Shown here: positions 46,803 to 54,090 of the stretch, piece by piece | Layout of the letters: the number at the start of each line of letters is the position of its first letter | Position numbering within the stretch: the first letter of the stretch is position 1 | Source: Pseudooceanicola spongiae | Lineage (GTDB): Bacteria; Pseudomonadota; Alphaproteobacteria; Rhodobacterales; Rhodobacteraceae | DNA length: 64,000 nt | NCBI RefSeq assembly: GCF_014899185.1 | Contig: NZ_CP045201.1 | Coordinates: 1,596,501 to 1,660,500 of the forward strand | Direction: 5' to 3' | Program-made: the position numbers and the translations under genes | Notes under the pieces: model-generated | What the model was told of the DNA's origin: nothing | What the model saw: only the letters and a program-made list of their open reading frames with translations | Databases searched by the model: none

Positions 46803-48548
46803 ATGGCGTTTCTCGATGTCACCACTTCGCTGACCGGACGACGCTGGATCGGCCCCGCCCCCGAGGTCGAACGTCAGGCCGAGGCTTTGGTGCAATCCGA
46901 ACACCTGCCCCCGGCGCTCTGCCGGGTGCTGGCGCGGCGCGGCGTGACCGAAGGCCAGAGCGGCGCTTTCCTTGAGCCCAAACTGCAGGACCTGCTGCCC
47001 GACCCGCGCAGTCTGCGCGACATGGAGCGCGCGGCCGAGCGGTTTCTGCAGGCCGTCAAGCAAAGCCAGCGCATTGCCATCTTTGCCGATTATGACGTCG
47101 ACGGCGGCTCCTCTGCGGCGCTGCTGATCGACTGGTTGCGCCAGATGGGCCGCGAGGCGACGCTCTATGTTCCCGACCGCATCGACGAAGGCTACGGCCC
47201 CAACGTGCCCGCTATGCAGGAGCTGGGGCGCGCCCATGATCTGATCGTCTGCGTCGACTGTGGTACCCTCAGCCATGGCCCGATCGAGGCGGCGGGCTGC
47301 GATGTCGTCATCCTCGACCACCACCTCGGCGGCGAGACCCTGCCCGATTGCGTGGCCGTGGTGAACCCGAACCGTCAGGACGAAGACGGCGCGCTGGCAC
47401 ATCTCTGTGCGGCGGGCGTGGTATTCCTGATGCTGGTCGAGGCAAACCGCCAGATGAAGGCCGAGGGCGCCAAGGGGCCGAACCTGATGGACCTGCTCGA
47501 TCTGGTGGCGCTGGCCACGGTGGCCGATGTCGCCCCCCTGATCGGCGTCAACCGTGCGCTGGTACGGCAAGGCCTGCGCATCATGGCGCGGCGCGAACGC
47601 CCCGGCCTCGCCGCGCTGGCCGATGTGGCACGGATGAACACCATGCCCTCCGCCTACCACCTCGGGTTTCTGATGGGCCCCCGCGTCAACGCAGGCGGGC
47701 GCATCGGTCAGGCCGACCTCGGCGCGCGCCTGCTCTCCACCGCCGATCCGTTCGAGGCCAAGGCGATGGCCGACAAACTCGACGAACTGAACACCGAACG
47801 CCGCGAGATCGAAGGCCAGGTGCGGGCCGCCGCCCTAGCGCAGGCCGAAGAGCGCGGACTGGAGGCGCCCCTCGTCTGGGCCGCTGGCGAAGGCTGGCAC
47901 CCCGGTGTCGTCGGCATCGTTGCCTCGCGCCTGAAAGAGGCCACCAACCGCCCCGCCATCGTCATCGGCATGGACGGTGCAGAGGGCAAAGGCTCAGGCC
48001 GGTCTGTCGCCGGGGTCGACCTTGGGGCCGCGATCCAGCGACTCGCCACTGAGGGGCTGCTGATCAAGGGCGGGGGGCACAAGATGGCCGCTGGCCTGAC
48101 CGTGGCCCGTGACAAGCTGGAGGCCGCCATGGAGCGCCTGAGCGAGCTGTTGGGCAAACAAGGCGCCGGCGAAGGCGGCCCGCTGGATCTGCGACTCGAC
48201 GGGTTGCTGATGCCCGGCGCCGCCACCCCCGAGCTGATCGACAGCCTTGAGGCCGCCGGTCCCTACGGTGCCTCGGCCCCTGCCCCGCGATTCGCCTTCC
48301 CCTCTCAGCGGATCTCTTTCGTGAAGCGCATCGGTGAGAGCCATCTCAAGCTGGCCTTCACCGATGGAATGGGCGCGAAAGTCGAAGCGATTTGCTTCGG
48401 CGCGTTCGATGGCCCGCTTGGTCCGGCACTGGAACAACACGGCGGACGGCCCTTTCACCTGGCCGGCCATCTGGAGATCAACGACTGGGGCGGTCGCAAA
48501 TCCGTGCAGCTGCGCCTGAGCGACGCCGCCCCGGCCTCGGAAAGCTGA
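46803..48548 (+). CDS. recJ: Single-stranded-DNA-specific 5'-3' exonuclease RecJ
   Basis: DHH-family exonuclease used in RecF recombination, mismatch and base-excision repair. The 581-residue protein carries FADYDVDGGSSAALLIDWL, the DHH motif LDHHLGGETLPDC, the HLCAAGVVFL motif, and the DHHA1 end KGGGHKMAAGLTV, all metal- or DNA-binding elements. It is probably in one operon with hom. Confidence 0.95.
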   Translation: MAFLDVTTSLTGRRWIGPAPEVERQAEALVQSEHLPPALCRVLARRGVTEGQSGAFLEPKLQDLLPDPRSLRDMERAAERFLQAVKQSQRIAIFADYDVDGGSSAALLIDWLRQMGREATLYVPDRIDEGYGPNVPAMQELGRAHDLIVCVDCGTLSHGPIEAAGCDVVILDHHLGGETLPDCVAVVNPNRQDEDGALAHLCAAGVVFLMLVEANRQMKAEGAKGPNLMDLLDLVALATVADVAPLIGVNRALVRQGLRIMARRERPGLAALADVARMNTMPSAYHLGFLMGPRVNAGGRIGQADLGARLLSTADPFEAKAMADKLDELNTERREIEGQVRAAALAQAEERGLEAPLVWAAGEGWHPGVVGIVASRLKEATNRPAIVIGMDGAEGKGSGRSVAGVDLGAAIQRLATEGLLIKGGGHKMAAGLTVARDKLEAAMERLSELLGKQGAGEGGPLDLRLDGLLMPGAATPELIDSLEAAGPYGASAPAPRFAFPSQRISFVKRIGESHLKLAFTDGMGAKVEAICFGAFDGPLGPALEQHGGRPFHLAGHLEINDWGGRKSVQLRLSDAAPASES

Positions 48549-48709
48549 ACCGTTTCAGCGCTTTGCCTGAACTTTTACCTTCGGCGCGCGCGCGGTTCGG
48601 CTGCTTCGCCCGCGCGCGTCATTGCGCCGTTAGAAAAAAGTTCACAGAGCGGAAAAAAGCCCTTGCGACCTGCAGCTACTTCTCTTAGAACCCGCCTCAC
48701 GCCAAACGT

Positions 48710-48784
48710 GGCCCGTTCGTCTATCGGTTAGGACGCTAGGTTTTCAACCTAGAAAGAGGGGTTCGACTCCCCTACGGGCTGCCA
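48710..48784 (+). tRNA. tRNA-Glu (anticodon TTC), copy 1
   Basis: A 75-base tRNA with encoded CCA. The acceptor GGCCCGT pairs with ACGGGCT (first pair G-U), the anticodon arm is CTAGG-TTTTCAA-CCTAG and the T loop contains GTTCGACTC. The anticodon TTC is glutamate. Confidence 0.97.
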
Positions 48785-48974
48785 CTTTTCCCAAAAATCG
48801 CAAGACTTACGACGACGCAATTTTCACTGTGCGTCTCGATCTGGCATGCGATTTTGGCGTATCTGTCATCATATCTGAAACAGGGGTGACCAGATGCATT
48901 TTTCTATTCATCTGCGCATTCAAGCCCTTGCGACCCGCCGCGACTTCTCATAGAACCCGCCTCACGCCAAGCGT

Positions 48975-49049
48975 GGCCCGTTCGTCTATCGGTTAGGACG
49001 CTAGGTTTTCAACCTAGAAAGAGGGGTTCGACTCCCCTACGGGCTGCCA
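48975..49049 (+). tRNA. tRNA-Glu (anticodon TTC), copy 2
   Basis: Identical to copy 1 and offset by 265 bases. Unlike the tRNA-Gly pair, the ~50 bases upstream are also duplicated (CCCTTGCGACC...AACCCGCCTCACGCCAA with few changes), so each copy probably has its own promoter. Confidence 0.97.
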
Positions 49050-49138
49050 CTTCTCCCAAAGCCAGTATGACGTCGACAGAAGAAACCCCTAGAGTTTCTC
49101 CGCTCGGTCCAGTTGGGCCGCGCAGCCTGTCAGATGCC

Positions 49139-49462
49139 TCAGCGCCCGACGGGTGCCTTGAGAATCGACTCCAGCAATCCCGGGAAACGGCTCTCCACAT
49201 CCTCGCGGCGCAGGCTCAGCAAACGTCCGCGCCCTTTGACTTCGTTGCGGATCACACCAGCTTCTCGCAGGACCTTCATAAGATGCGATTTCGTCGACTT
49301 CGGCATCGTCGGATCCTGAAGGCAGCATTGCGCCATCTCCAACGGCCCGGCATCCAGCTGGCGCACGATCTCCAACCGCGCAGGATCACTGAGCGCAAAC
49401 AGAACCTGCGTCAGAACCAGGTCTTCGCGTGCGGGGTGCGGGAGGTCGGATGTCTCGATCAT
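49139..49462 (-). CDS. ArsR/HTH_20-type winged-helix regulator
   Basis: A 107-residue regulator with LTQVLFALSDPARLEIVRQLDAGPL (ArsR-type first helices) and PKSTKSHLMKVLREAGVIRNE (recognition helix). Cys residues appear only in AQCCLQD; whether it senses metal is unclear. The ATG at 49462 is chosen because the frame upstream runs through the MFS promoter. It is divergent from an MFS transporter 93 bases away, with palindromic sites between them, so it probably controls that exporter. Confidence 0.87.
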   Translation of the reverse strand: MIETSDLPHPAREDLVLTQVLFALSDPARLEIVRQLDAGPLEMAQCCLQDPTMPKSTKSHLMKVLREAGVIRNEVKGRGRLLSLRREDVESRFPGLLESILKAPVGR

Positions 49463-49526
49463 GGTTCGAATATAGTTGAACCTTCCCGACTCCGGTAGTA
49501 GATATTTCGTTCGAGTTTTTTCGAAC
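49463..49526. promoter_or_regulatory. Two TTCGA-type inverted repeats between arsR and the MFS gene
   Basis: GGTTC-n10-GAACC (49463-49482) next to the arsR start, and GTTCGA-n6-TCGAAC (49509-49526) 29 bases before the MFS start. The shared GTTCGA/TTCGAAC core suggests two operators for the ArsR-type protein. Confidence 0.55.
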
Positions 49527-49554
49527 CAACCCCTCTGACCAAAAGCAGGCCACG

Positions 49555-50751
49555 ATGAGCGCGACTGACATTCGATCCGAAAGGGTGCATCGCACCGGTT
49601 TCTACCTGGTCCTGACGGGTGTGGCCCTGATGATGGCCGGGGCCAGTGCGCCGTCACCCTTCTATCCTATCCTGCAAAGCCAGATCGGCTTTTCGCCTGC
49701 GGTGATGACGGGGATCTTTGCGATCTACACCATCGCCCTGCTGTGTACGCTGCTGATCGCCGGATCGCTGTCGGACCATATCGGGCGGCGCCCCGTGCTG
49801 TCGGGCGCTTTTGCCGTGCTGGCGATCTCGCTGGTGATGTTCTGGCAGGCGGATACGGTAACCGCTCTGCTCTATGCCCGCGTCGTGCAGGGCGTGGCGA
49901 GCGGTCTGCTGCTCTCCACCCTCTCAGCCGCCGCTGTCGACCTTGAGCCTGCGGACAAGCCCGGCTCTGCCGCGATCTGGACCTCGGTTCTGCCGCTGGG
50001 CGGTCTGGGGATCGGCGCGCTTGCCTCAGGTGCCATTCTGGATTTCAGCTCGGCCGCCAAGCCCGAGGTCTTCGGCGGGCTGATCGTCATCTATGCGGTG
50101 CTTTCGGGGCTGGTGCTGCTGCTGCCCGAAACCGCGCCGCGTCATGAGGGTCTGCTCTCTGCCCTGCGTCCCCGCATGGGGCTGCCCAAGTCCGCACGCA
50201 CGACCTTCCTGCGCAGCGCTCCGGCGGTTTTCGCAGGCTGGGCGACCGGCGGGCTCTACCTGTCGCTGGGGGCACCGATCATCGCGCAAGTCTTTGGCGT
50301 CACTGACCATCTGTTGCAGGCGCTGGTGATCACATTGCTGGCCGGCTCAGGCTCCGTCGCCTGTTTCGTCGCGCGCCACTATTCGGCGCGGCAGGTCACC
50401 CTGTTCGGCACCACCGCTCTGGCGATCGGCACGGCGATGACGGTTCTGGGGGTGATCGCGGAGGTTCTGCCGTTCTACCTCGGTGCGGTGATCGTCGCGG
50501 GTGCGGGCTTTGGCACCTGCTTTTACGGCGTCATGCGCTCGATCATCCCGCTCGCCACGGCGAACGAACGCGGAGAGCTGTTCTCCACCCTGTTCACCGT
50601 CAGCTACATGGCCTTTGGTGTGCCGGTCGTTATCGCGGGCCTCGCCCTGCCCCACATCGGGCTGAGCCTGACCATCTGCATCTATGGCGGCGTGATCATC
50701 CTGCTGTCTGCCGCCGCGGGCCTGTTGCGCAAATTTGGCACCACCGAATAG
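49555..50751 (+). CDS. MFS transporter (drug/H+ antiporter-like)
   Basis: A 398-residue, 12-segment major facilitator. Motif A of the 2-3 loop is GSLSDHIGRRPVLSG, and the PSPFYPILQSQIGFSPAVMTGIFAIY stretch resembles multidrug exporters. Substrate is unknown. The divergent ArsR gene and the shared palindromes suggest inducible expression. It is convergent with the DUF1190 gene (13 bases apart). Confidence 0.9.
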   Translation: MSATDIRSERVHRTGFYLVLTGVALMMAGASAPSPFYPILQSQIGFSPAVMTGIFAIYTIALLCTLLIAGSLSDHIGRRPVLSGAFAVLAISLVMFWQADTVTALLYARVVQGVASGLLLSTLSAAAVDLEPADKPGSAAIWTSVLPLGGLGIGALASGAILDFSSAAKPEVFGGLIVIYAVLSGLVLLLPETAPRHEGLLSALRPRMGLPKSARTTFLRSAPAVFAGWATGGLYLSLGAPIIAQVFGVTDHLLQALVITLLAGSGSVACFVARHYSARQVTLFGTTALAIGTAMTVLGVIAEVLPFYLGAVIVAGAGFGTCFYGVMRSIIPLATANERGELFSTLFTVSYMAFGVPVVIAGLALPHIGLSLTICIYGGVIILLSAAAGLLRKFGTTE

Positions 50752-50764
50752 CGCACAGGCCGCA

Positions 50765-51346
50765 TCAGCCGCCGAACATCCCGCGCGAGGAGCCGGTGCT
50801 GCCAAATCCACCGCGTGACGACAGCGTTGCCTTGGTCATCGGCGCCTTGCCGATGGTCGAGGCGGGGCGCTGAAACAGCGACGACCCCAGCTTGGCCTTG
50901 CCGGTGTTGCTGGAATAGGCCGCCGTGCCGCCCGCATTGGTGAACTTGCCATCCGAGGTGCGGTACAGCGGCTGAGAGCCGACCATCCCACCGCGACCGC
51001 CCAGCATGTTGCCGATCAGGTAGCCCGCGATCAACGGCATGAAAATGCTGCCAGATCCGGTGTTTGCGACCTGCTGCTCACTGCCGCAGTTGCCCGCGCC
51101 GTGCTCTTCTTCGCAAACCGCCTGGCTGTCATAACGCGGCGCTGCCTCGACATGCAGCTGTTGCGCTTCAGCGAAGGCCGCCTCGCATTCCCCCGCCGGA
51201 ATCAGCCCCTGCGCGTTCGAGGCCGCCTTGCAGCTGGCCAGATCGGGGAAAGCCTGCGCATCCACCTGCTCCTCGCGGCAGCCCGCTAGAGCGAAAGCCG
51301 AAGCGCCGAGGATGCAGAGGGCGACAGTTCTGGAACGTGATCTCAT
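50765..51346 (-). CDS. DUF1190 (YgiB-like) lipoprotein
   Basis: A 193-residue protein with a lipoprotein signal (FALAGC, Cys23). The mature part has paired cysteines (DLASCKAAS, AGECEAAF, AVCEEEHGAGNC), a glycine-rich segment (IGNMLGGRGGMVGSQPLYR), and a Ser/Gly-rich C-terminus ending GGFGSTGSSRGMFGG. This matches the YgiB/DUF1190 family, which is usually encoded next to a YgiC-type ATP-grasp enzyme, as here (20 bases upstream on the same strand). Confidence 0.88.
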   Translation of the reverse strand: MRSRSRTVALCILGASAFALAGCREEQVDAQAFPDLASCKAASNAQGLIPAGECEAAFAEAQQLHVEAAPRYDSQAVCEEEHGAGNCGSEQQVANTGSGSIFMPLIAGYLIGNMLGGRGGMVGSQPLYRTSDGKFTNAGGTAAYSSNTGKAKLGSSLFQRPASTIGKAPMTKATLSSRGGFGSTGSSRGMFGG

Positions 51347-51366
51347 GAGGGCAGTCCTTTCCGGAG

Positions 51367-52593
51367 TTAATCGCGGATGAAATGGGGTTTGAAGCGGGAC
51401 AGGTCCTGCGTGATGCGCGAGCGGTCCTCGCGGATGCCGATACCGGCGCATTCCGCGCCGATGATCCACGACCCGATGATCGGGCGAAAGCCGTCGAACA
51501 CAGGCAGCTTCGCATAGGCCTGAACGATGCGGGGCTGGTCGGCGTAATCGGTGTTGCCAGCCTCCTCGCTCAGCGTGCCACCCTCGATGATCGAGACCGA
51601 AGCGCCTTCGCGCGAGAAGATCGGCTTGGTGACATAGCCCTTCGCAAGGCCTTGATGCGCCTTGGAAAACGCGCGAGCGACGTCCGACGACGCAGCCCCC
51701 GTGCCCGCCAGCGCCTCGGCAACATCCGCCTCGAAGAAGGCGGGCAGCAGGTTGGGGTGGTCAGGGAACATCTGCCAGAGCACGGGCAGCAGACCCTTGT
51801 TCGACAACAGCGATTTCCACGCCGGTTCCAGCATCAGACAGCCTGCGGTTTTCAGGTGTCGCGCATAGTCGTCCAGCAGCAGGTCTTCCCAGGGGTAGAG
51901 CTTGAACAGCGTGCCGATCACGCGGTCCTCGGCGTCAAGGAACTGCCCGTCGGCGCTGATCCCGACCTTCTCCAGATCGGTGTAATGCGCGCCAAGGCCC
52001 GCCTCGCGCGCGGCCCAGCCCATGCATTCGACGGTGGCGTAATCCTCAGGGTTGCCGCCGATGGCGGCGAAATGCAGATCGGTGCCCTCGGCGAACAGCG
52101 CGCGGAAGCGTTCGACCATTGCCTCGTGGATGCCGTTGAACTGATCGTCGCTGTCCTGCAGCACGCCGAGCGCCTGCTGACCCTCAAGCCAGCTCCACTG
52201 AAACGAGGCGCTCTCGTACAGGGAGGTCGGCGTATCGGCGTTGTATTCCAGCATCTTGGCCGGGCCGGTGCCGTCATAGGCGAGGTCGAAACGTCCATAG
52301 ATTTCAGGGTCTTCGCGCTGCCAGCTTTCGGCCACCAGATCCCAGTGTTCGGCCGGGATGCCCATCTTCGACATCAGCGCTTCGTCCGCCAGAATGATCG
52401 GCACGGCCTCGCGGCACATGGCATGCAGCTCGGTCGAGGGGTCCTCGATATCGTCCTCGATCTGGGCCAGAGAGAACTGATAGGCCGAGCTTTCGTCCCA
52501 ATAGGGTTCGCCGTGCATATCGGCAAAGCTGAAGCCCAGCTCTTCGGCCTCGGCGCGCCAGTTCGGGCGCTCGGGGAGCGTGATTTTCTGCAA
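51367..52593 (-). CDS. Glutathionylspermidine synthase-like ATP-grasp protein (YgiC-like)
   Basis: A 408-residue ATP-grasp enzyme (preATP-grasp and ATP-grasp domains; EPYWDESSAYQFS near the start, MLEYNADTPTSLYE, VTKPIFSREGASVSI for ATP-grasp, ENN/ESA-type acid residues at the end). Such proteins resemble the C-terminal half of E. coli Gss, but YgiC-type members have not been shown to make glutathionylspermidine. The TTG at 52593 is supported by a strong GGAGGAGGA ribosome site, and no ATG fits. It is in an operon with the YgiB-like lipoprotein. Confidence 0.88.
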   Translation of the reverse strand: MQKITLPERPNWRAEAEELGFSFADMHGEPYWDESSAYQFSLAQIEDDIEDPSTELHAMCREAVPIILADEALMSKMGIPAEHWDLVAESWQREDPEIYGRFDLAYDGTGPAKMLEYNADTPTSLYESASFQWSWLEGQQALGVLQDSDDQFNGIHEAMVERFRALFAEGTDLHFAAIGGNPEDYATVECMGWAAREAGLGAHYTDLEKVGISADGQFLDAEDRVIGTLFKLYPWEDLLLDDYARHLKTAGCLMLEPAWKSLLSNKGLLPVLWQMFPDHPNLLPAFFEADVAEALAGTGAASSDVARAFSKAHQGLAKGYVTKPIFSREGASVSIIEGGTLSEEAGNTDYADQPRIVQAYAKLPVFDGFRPIIGSWIIGAECAGIGIREDRSRITQDLSRFKPHFIRD

Positions 52594-52779
52594 GGTCGTC
52601 CTCCTCCGGTGCAGGCTGTGCCTAATCGGCTTTGGCACGGATGGCCAGCAGCTTGCCTGTTCGCAGGATATGTAGGGTGTGCCTTGCGCTATCGGAAGGG
52701 GCGAACCTGCAACAGATCGCCCCTGTCGCCGCAAAGATGCAGCCGGGTTCAGGGAAGATTAACCCGCCCCGACAGCCGC

Positions 52780-53685
52780 TTAGGCGACGGCGCAGCCAGA
52801 CAGCGCGGCGTGGTCGTCCAGGATCAGAGACACCGGAACCCGCGCGGCGGTGTCGAGTTCAAGCGGGCGGGCATAGGCGGTGCGGAACCGCTCGATGCCA
52901 TGGGCGGCGGCGGGGCCGGTCAGGATGGCGCGCGCCACGCCACCGGCGAAATACAGACCTGCGGAGGGCATGAACCCCAGCACCAGATCCTGCGCCAAAA
53001 TCGCCATCATGTCGGCATAAACGCCTGCAAATTCAATCGCTTGATCAGAGCTGATCCCGAGCGCCTGAGCGAAGCTCATGTCGCTGGAGGAGCTGAGACG
53101 CCAGAGCTTTTCACAGCCGCGCCCGGAGAACAGATGCTCCACCGTGTTATAGCCGTGATCGCTGTGGCCGACCACTTTGCTGACAGCGTCGTGAAGCCGC
53201 CAGGACAGCTGGATATGGCCCATTTCGGCGTTCGGGCAGACCACGCCCTGCGCCGTCATGATCACCGGGCTGACGTTGAAACCAGTGCCGATGCCAGCGA
53301 CCAGCTTTTGATCGCCGGAGCCTTCGATATCCGGCGTCACGGCAAGGAAACTGTCGCCGCTGAGGGCCGAGACGGAATAGCCCAAGGCCTTGAGATCATT
53401 CAGAAGTGCGACTGAGACGCCGAACTGCGCCGCCAGCGCAACAGTGTCAAAGTACCACTCTCGGTTGGTCAGCCGGGCCTGGGTGCCATTGACCGGACCG
53501 GCGACCGCGATCGCCATGCGGGTCAGCGCAGGTTTTCCTTTGTCTGCAATGTATTGCGTGGCGGCCGCGTCGAAAGTGGCGAAGTCGTCGTTGCGGAAAC
53601 TGGCGATTGTCTCGGGCAGAACGCGATCCCCGTCAACAAGGGCGAAACGCACGTTCGTGCCACCGACATCAGCTACTAGTTTCAT
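52780..53685 (-). CDS. glk: Glucokinase
   Basis: Phosphorylates glucose with ATP. The 301-residue protein has the phosphate-1 motif DVGGTNVRFALV at the N-terminus, IAVAGPVNG, LLNDLKALGYS, and GIGTGFNVSP, as in bacterial group A glucokinases. A LacI-type palindrome lies about 73 bases upstream of its start. It is close to an EAL gene and a glucose/mannose-type ABC importer, which supports a sugar-uptake locus. Confidence 0.93.
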   Translation of the reverse strand: MKLVADVGGTNVRFALVDGDRVLPETIASFRNDDFATFDAAATQYIADKGKPALTRMAIAVAGPVNGTQARLTNREWYFDTVALAAQFGVSVALLNDLKALGYSVSALSGDSFLAVTPDIEGSGDQKLVAGIGTGFNVSPVIMTAQGVVCPNAEMGHIQLSWRLHDAVSKVVGHSDHGYNTVEHLFSGRGCEKLWRLSSSSDMSFAQALGISSDQAIEFAGVYADMMAILAQDLVLGFMPSAGLYFAGGVARAILTGPAAAHGIERFRTAYARPLELDTAARVPVSLILDDHAALSGCAVA

Positions 53686-53757
53686 CGCGTCTCATCCCTC
53701 GCATTTTCTGCCTTTGGCTATCCTGTCCTGGGTCCGGACAACAGGATTCCCGGCATG

Positions 53758-53771
53758 TGTTAGCGCTAATA
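53758..53771. promoter_or_regulatory. LacI-family-type operator TGTTAGCGCTAATA upstream of glk
   Basis: A near-perfect 14-bp palindrome (one mismatch) with the central GC/CG step typical of LacI-family operators. It lies upstream of glk on the minus strand. No LacI regulator gene is present in the window. Confidence 0.6.
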
Positions 53772-54090
53772 GCAGAGCTGAAAACCGGCGTCCAAACGCT
53801 TTCACTCTTCTGGCCGAAAAGCGGCAAAATCCCCGGACCCGCCAACACTGCCCGCGCCGCAGTGTAAGGCGTTGAAAAGGCTAAACGGGGTGTCGGTATC
53901 GCGTCGGTATCCCGTCGGTAAGCGAACGGTGCGAAATTGCCCGCCGCAGTGGTTGAATTTTGGGCGCTTTGCGAAACCGCTCGGCAGATCTGTGGCGCGC
54001 AGCTGAGCGCAACATGTCCGCGACAAACCGCTATCCCAAGCCATTTCTGCAACACAGCATGGACGCCGGGGGCCCGGCTGGCGTACCGGC
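53772..54090. other. Divergent region between glk and the EAL gene
   Basis: No gene is evident. It holds the second copy of the 4 x 11-bp iterated repeat (53892-53935). The remaining sequence shows nothing I can assign. Confidence 0.5.
53892..53935. repeat. Four tandem 11-bp repeats (GTCGGTATCYG family), copy 2
   Basis: Units GTCGGTATCGC, GTCGGTATCCC, GTCGGTAAGCG and AACGGTGCGAA. Unit order and the degenerate last unit match the copy at 10303-10346. The 8-bp flanking inverted repeat of copy 1 is not conserved here. Confidence 0.7.

Noticed and set aside
49009..49200. Small minus-strand frame overlapping tRNA-Glu copy 2
   Set aside because: Overlaps a certain tRNA and the ArsR gene; no motif.
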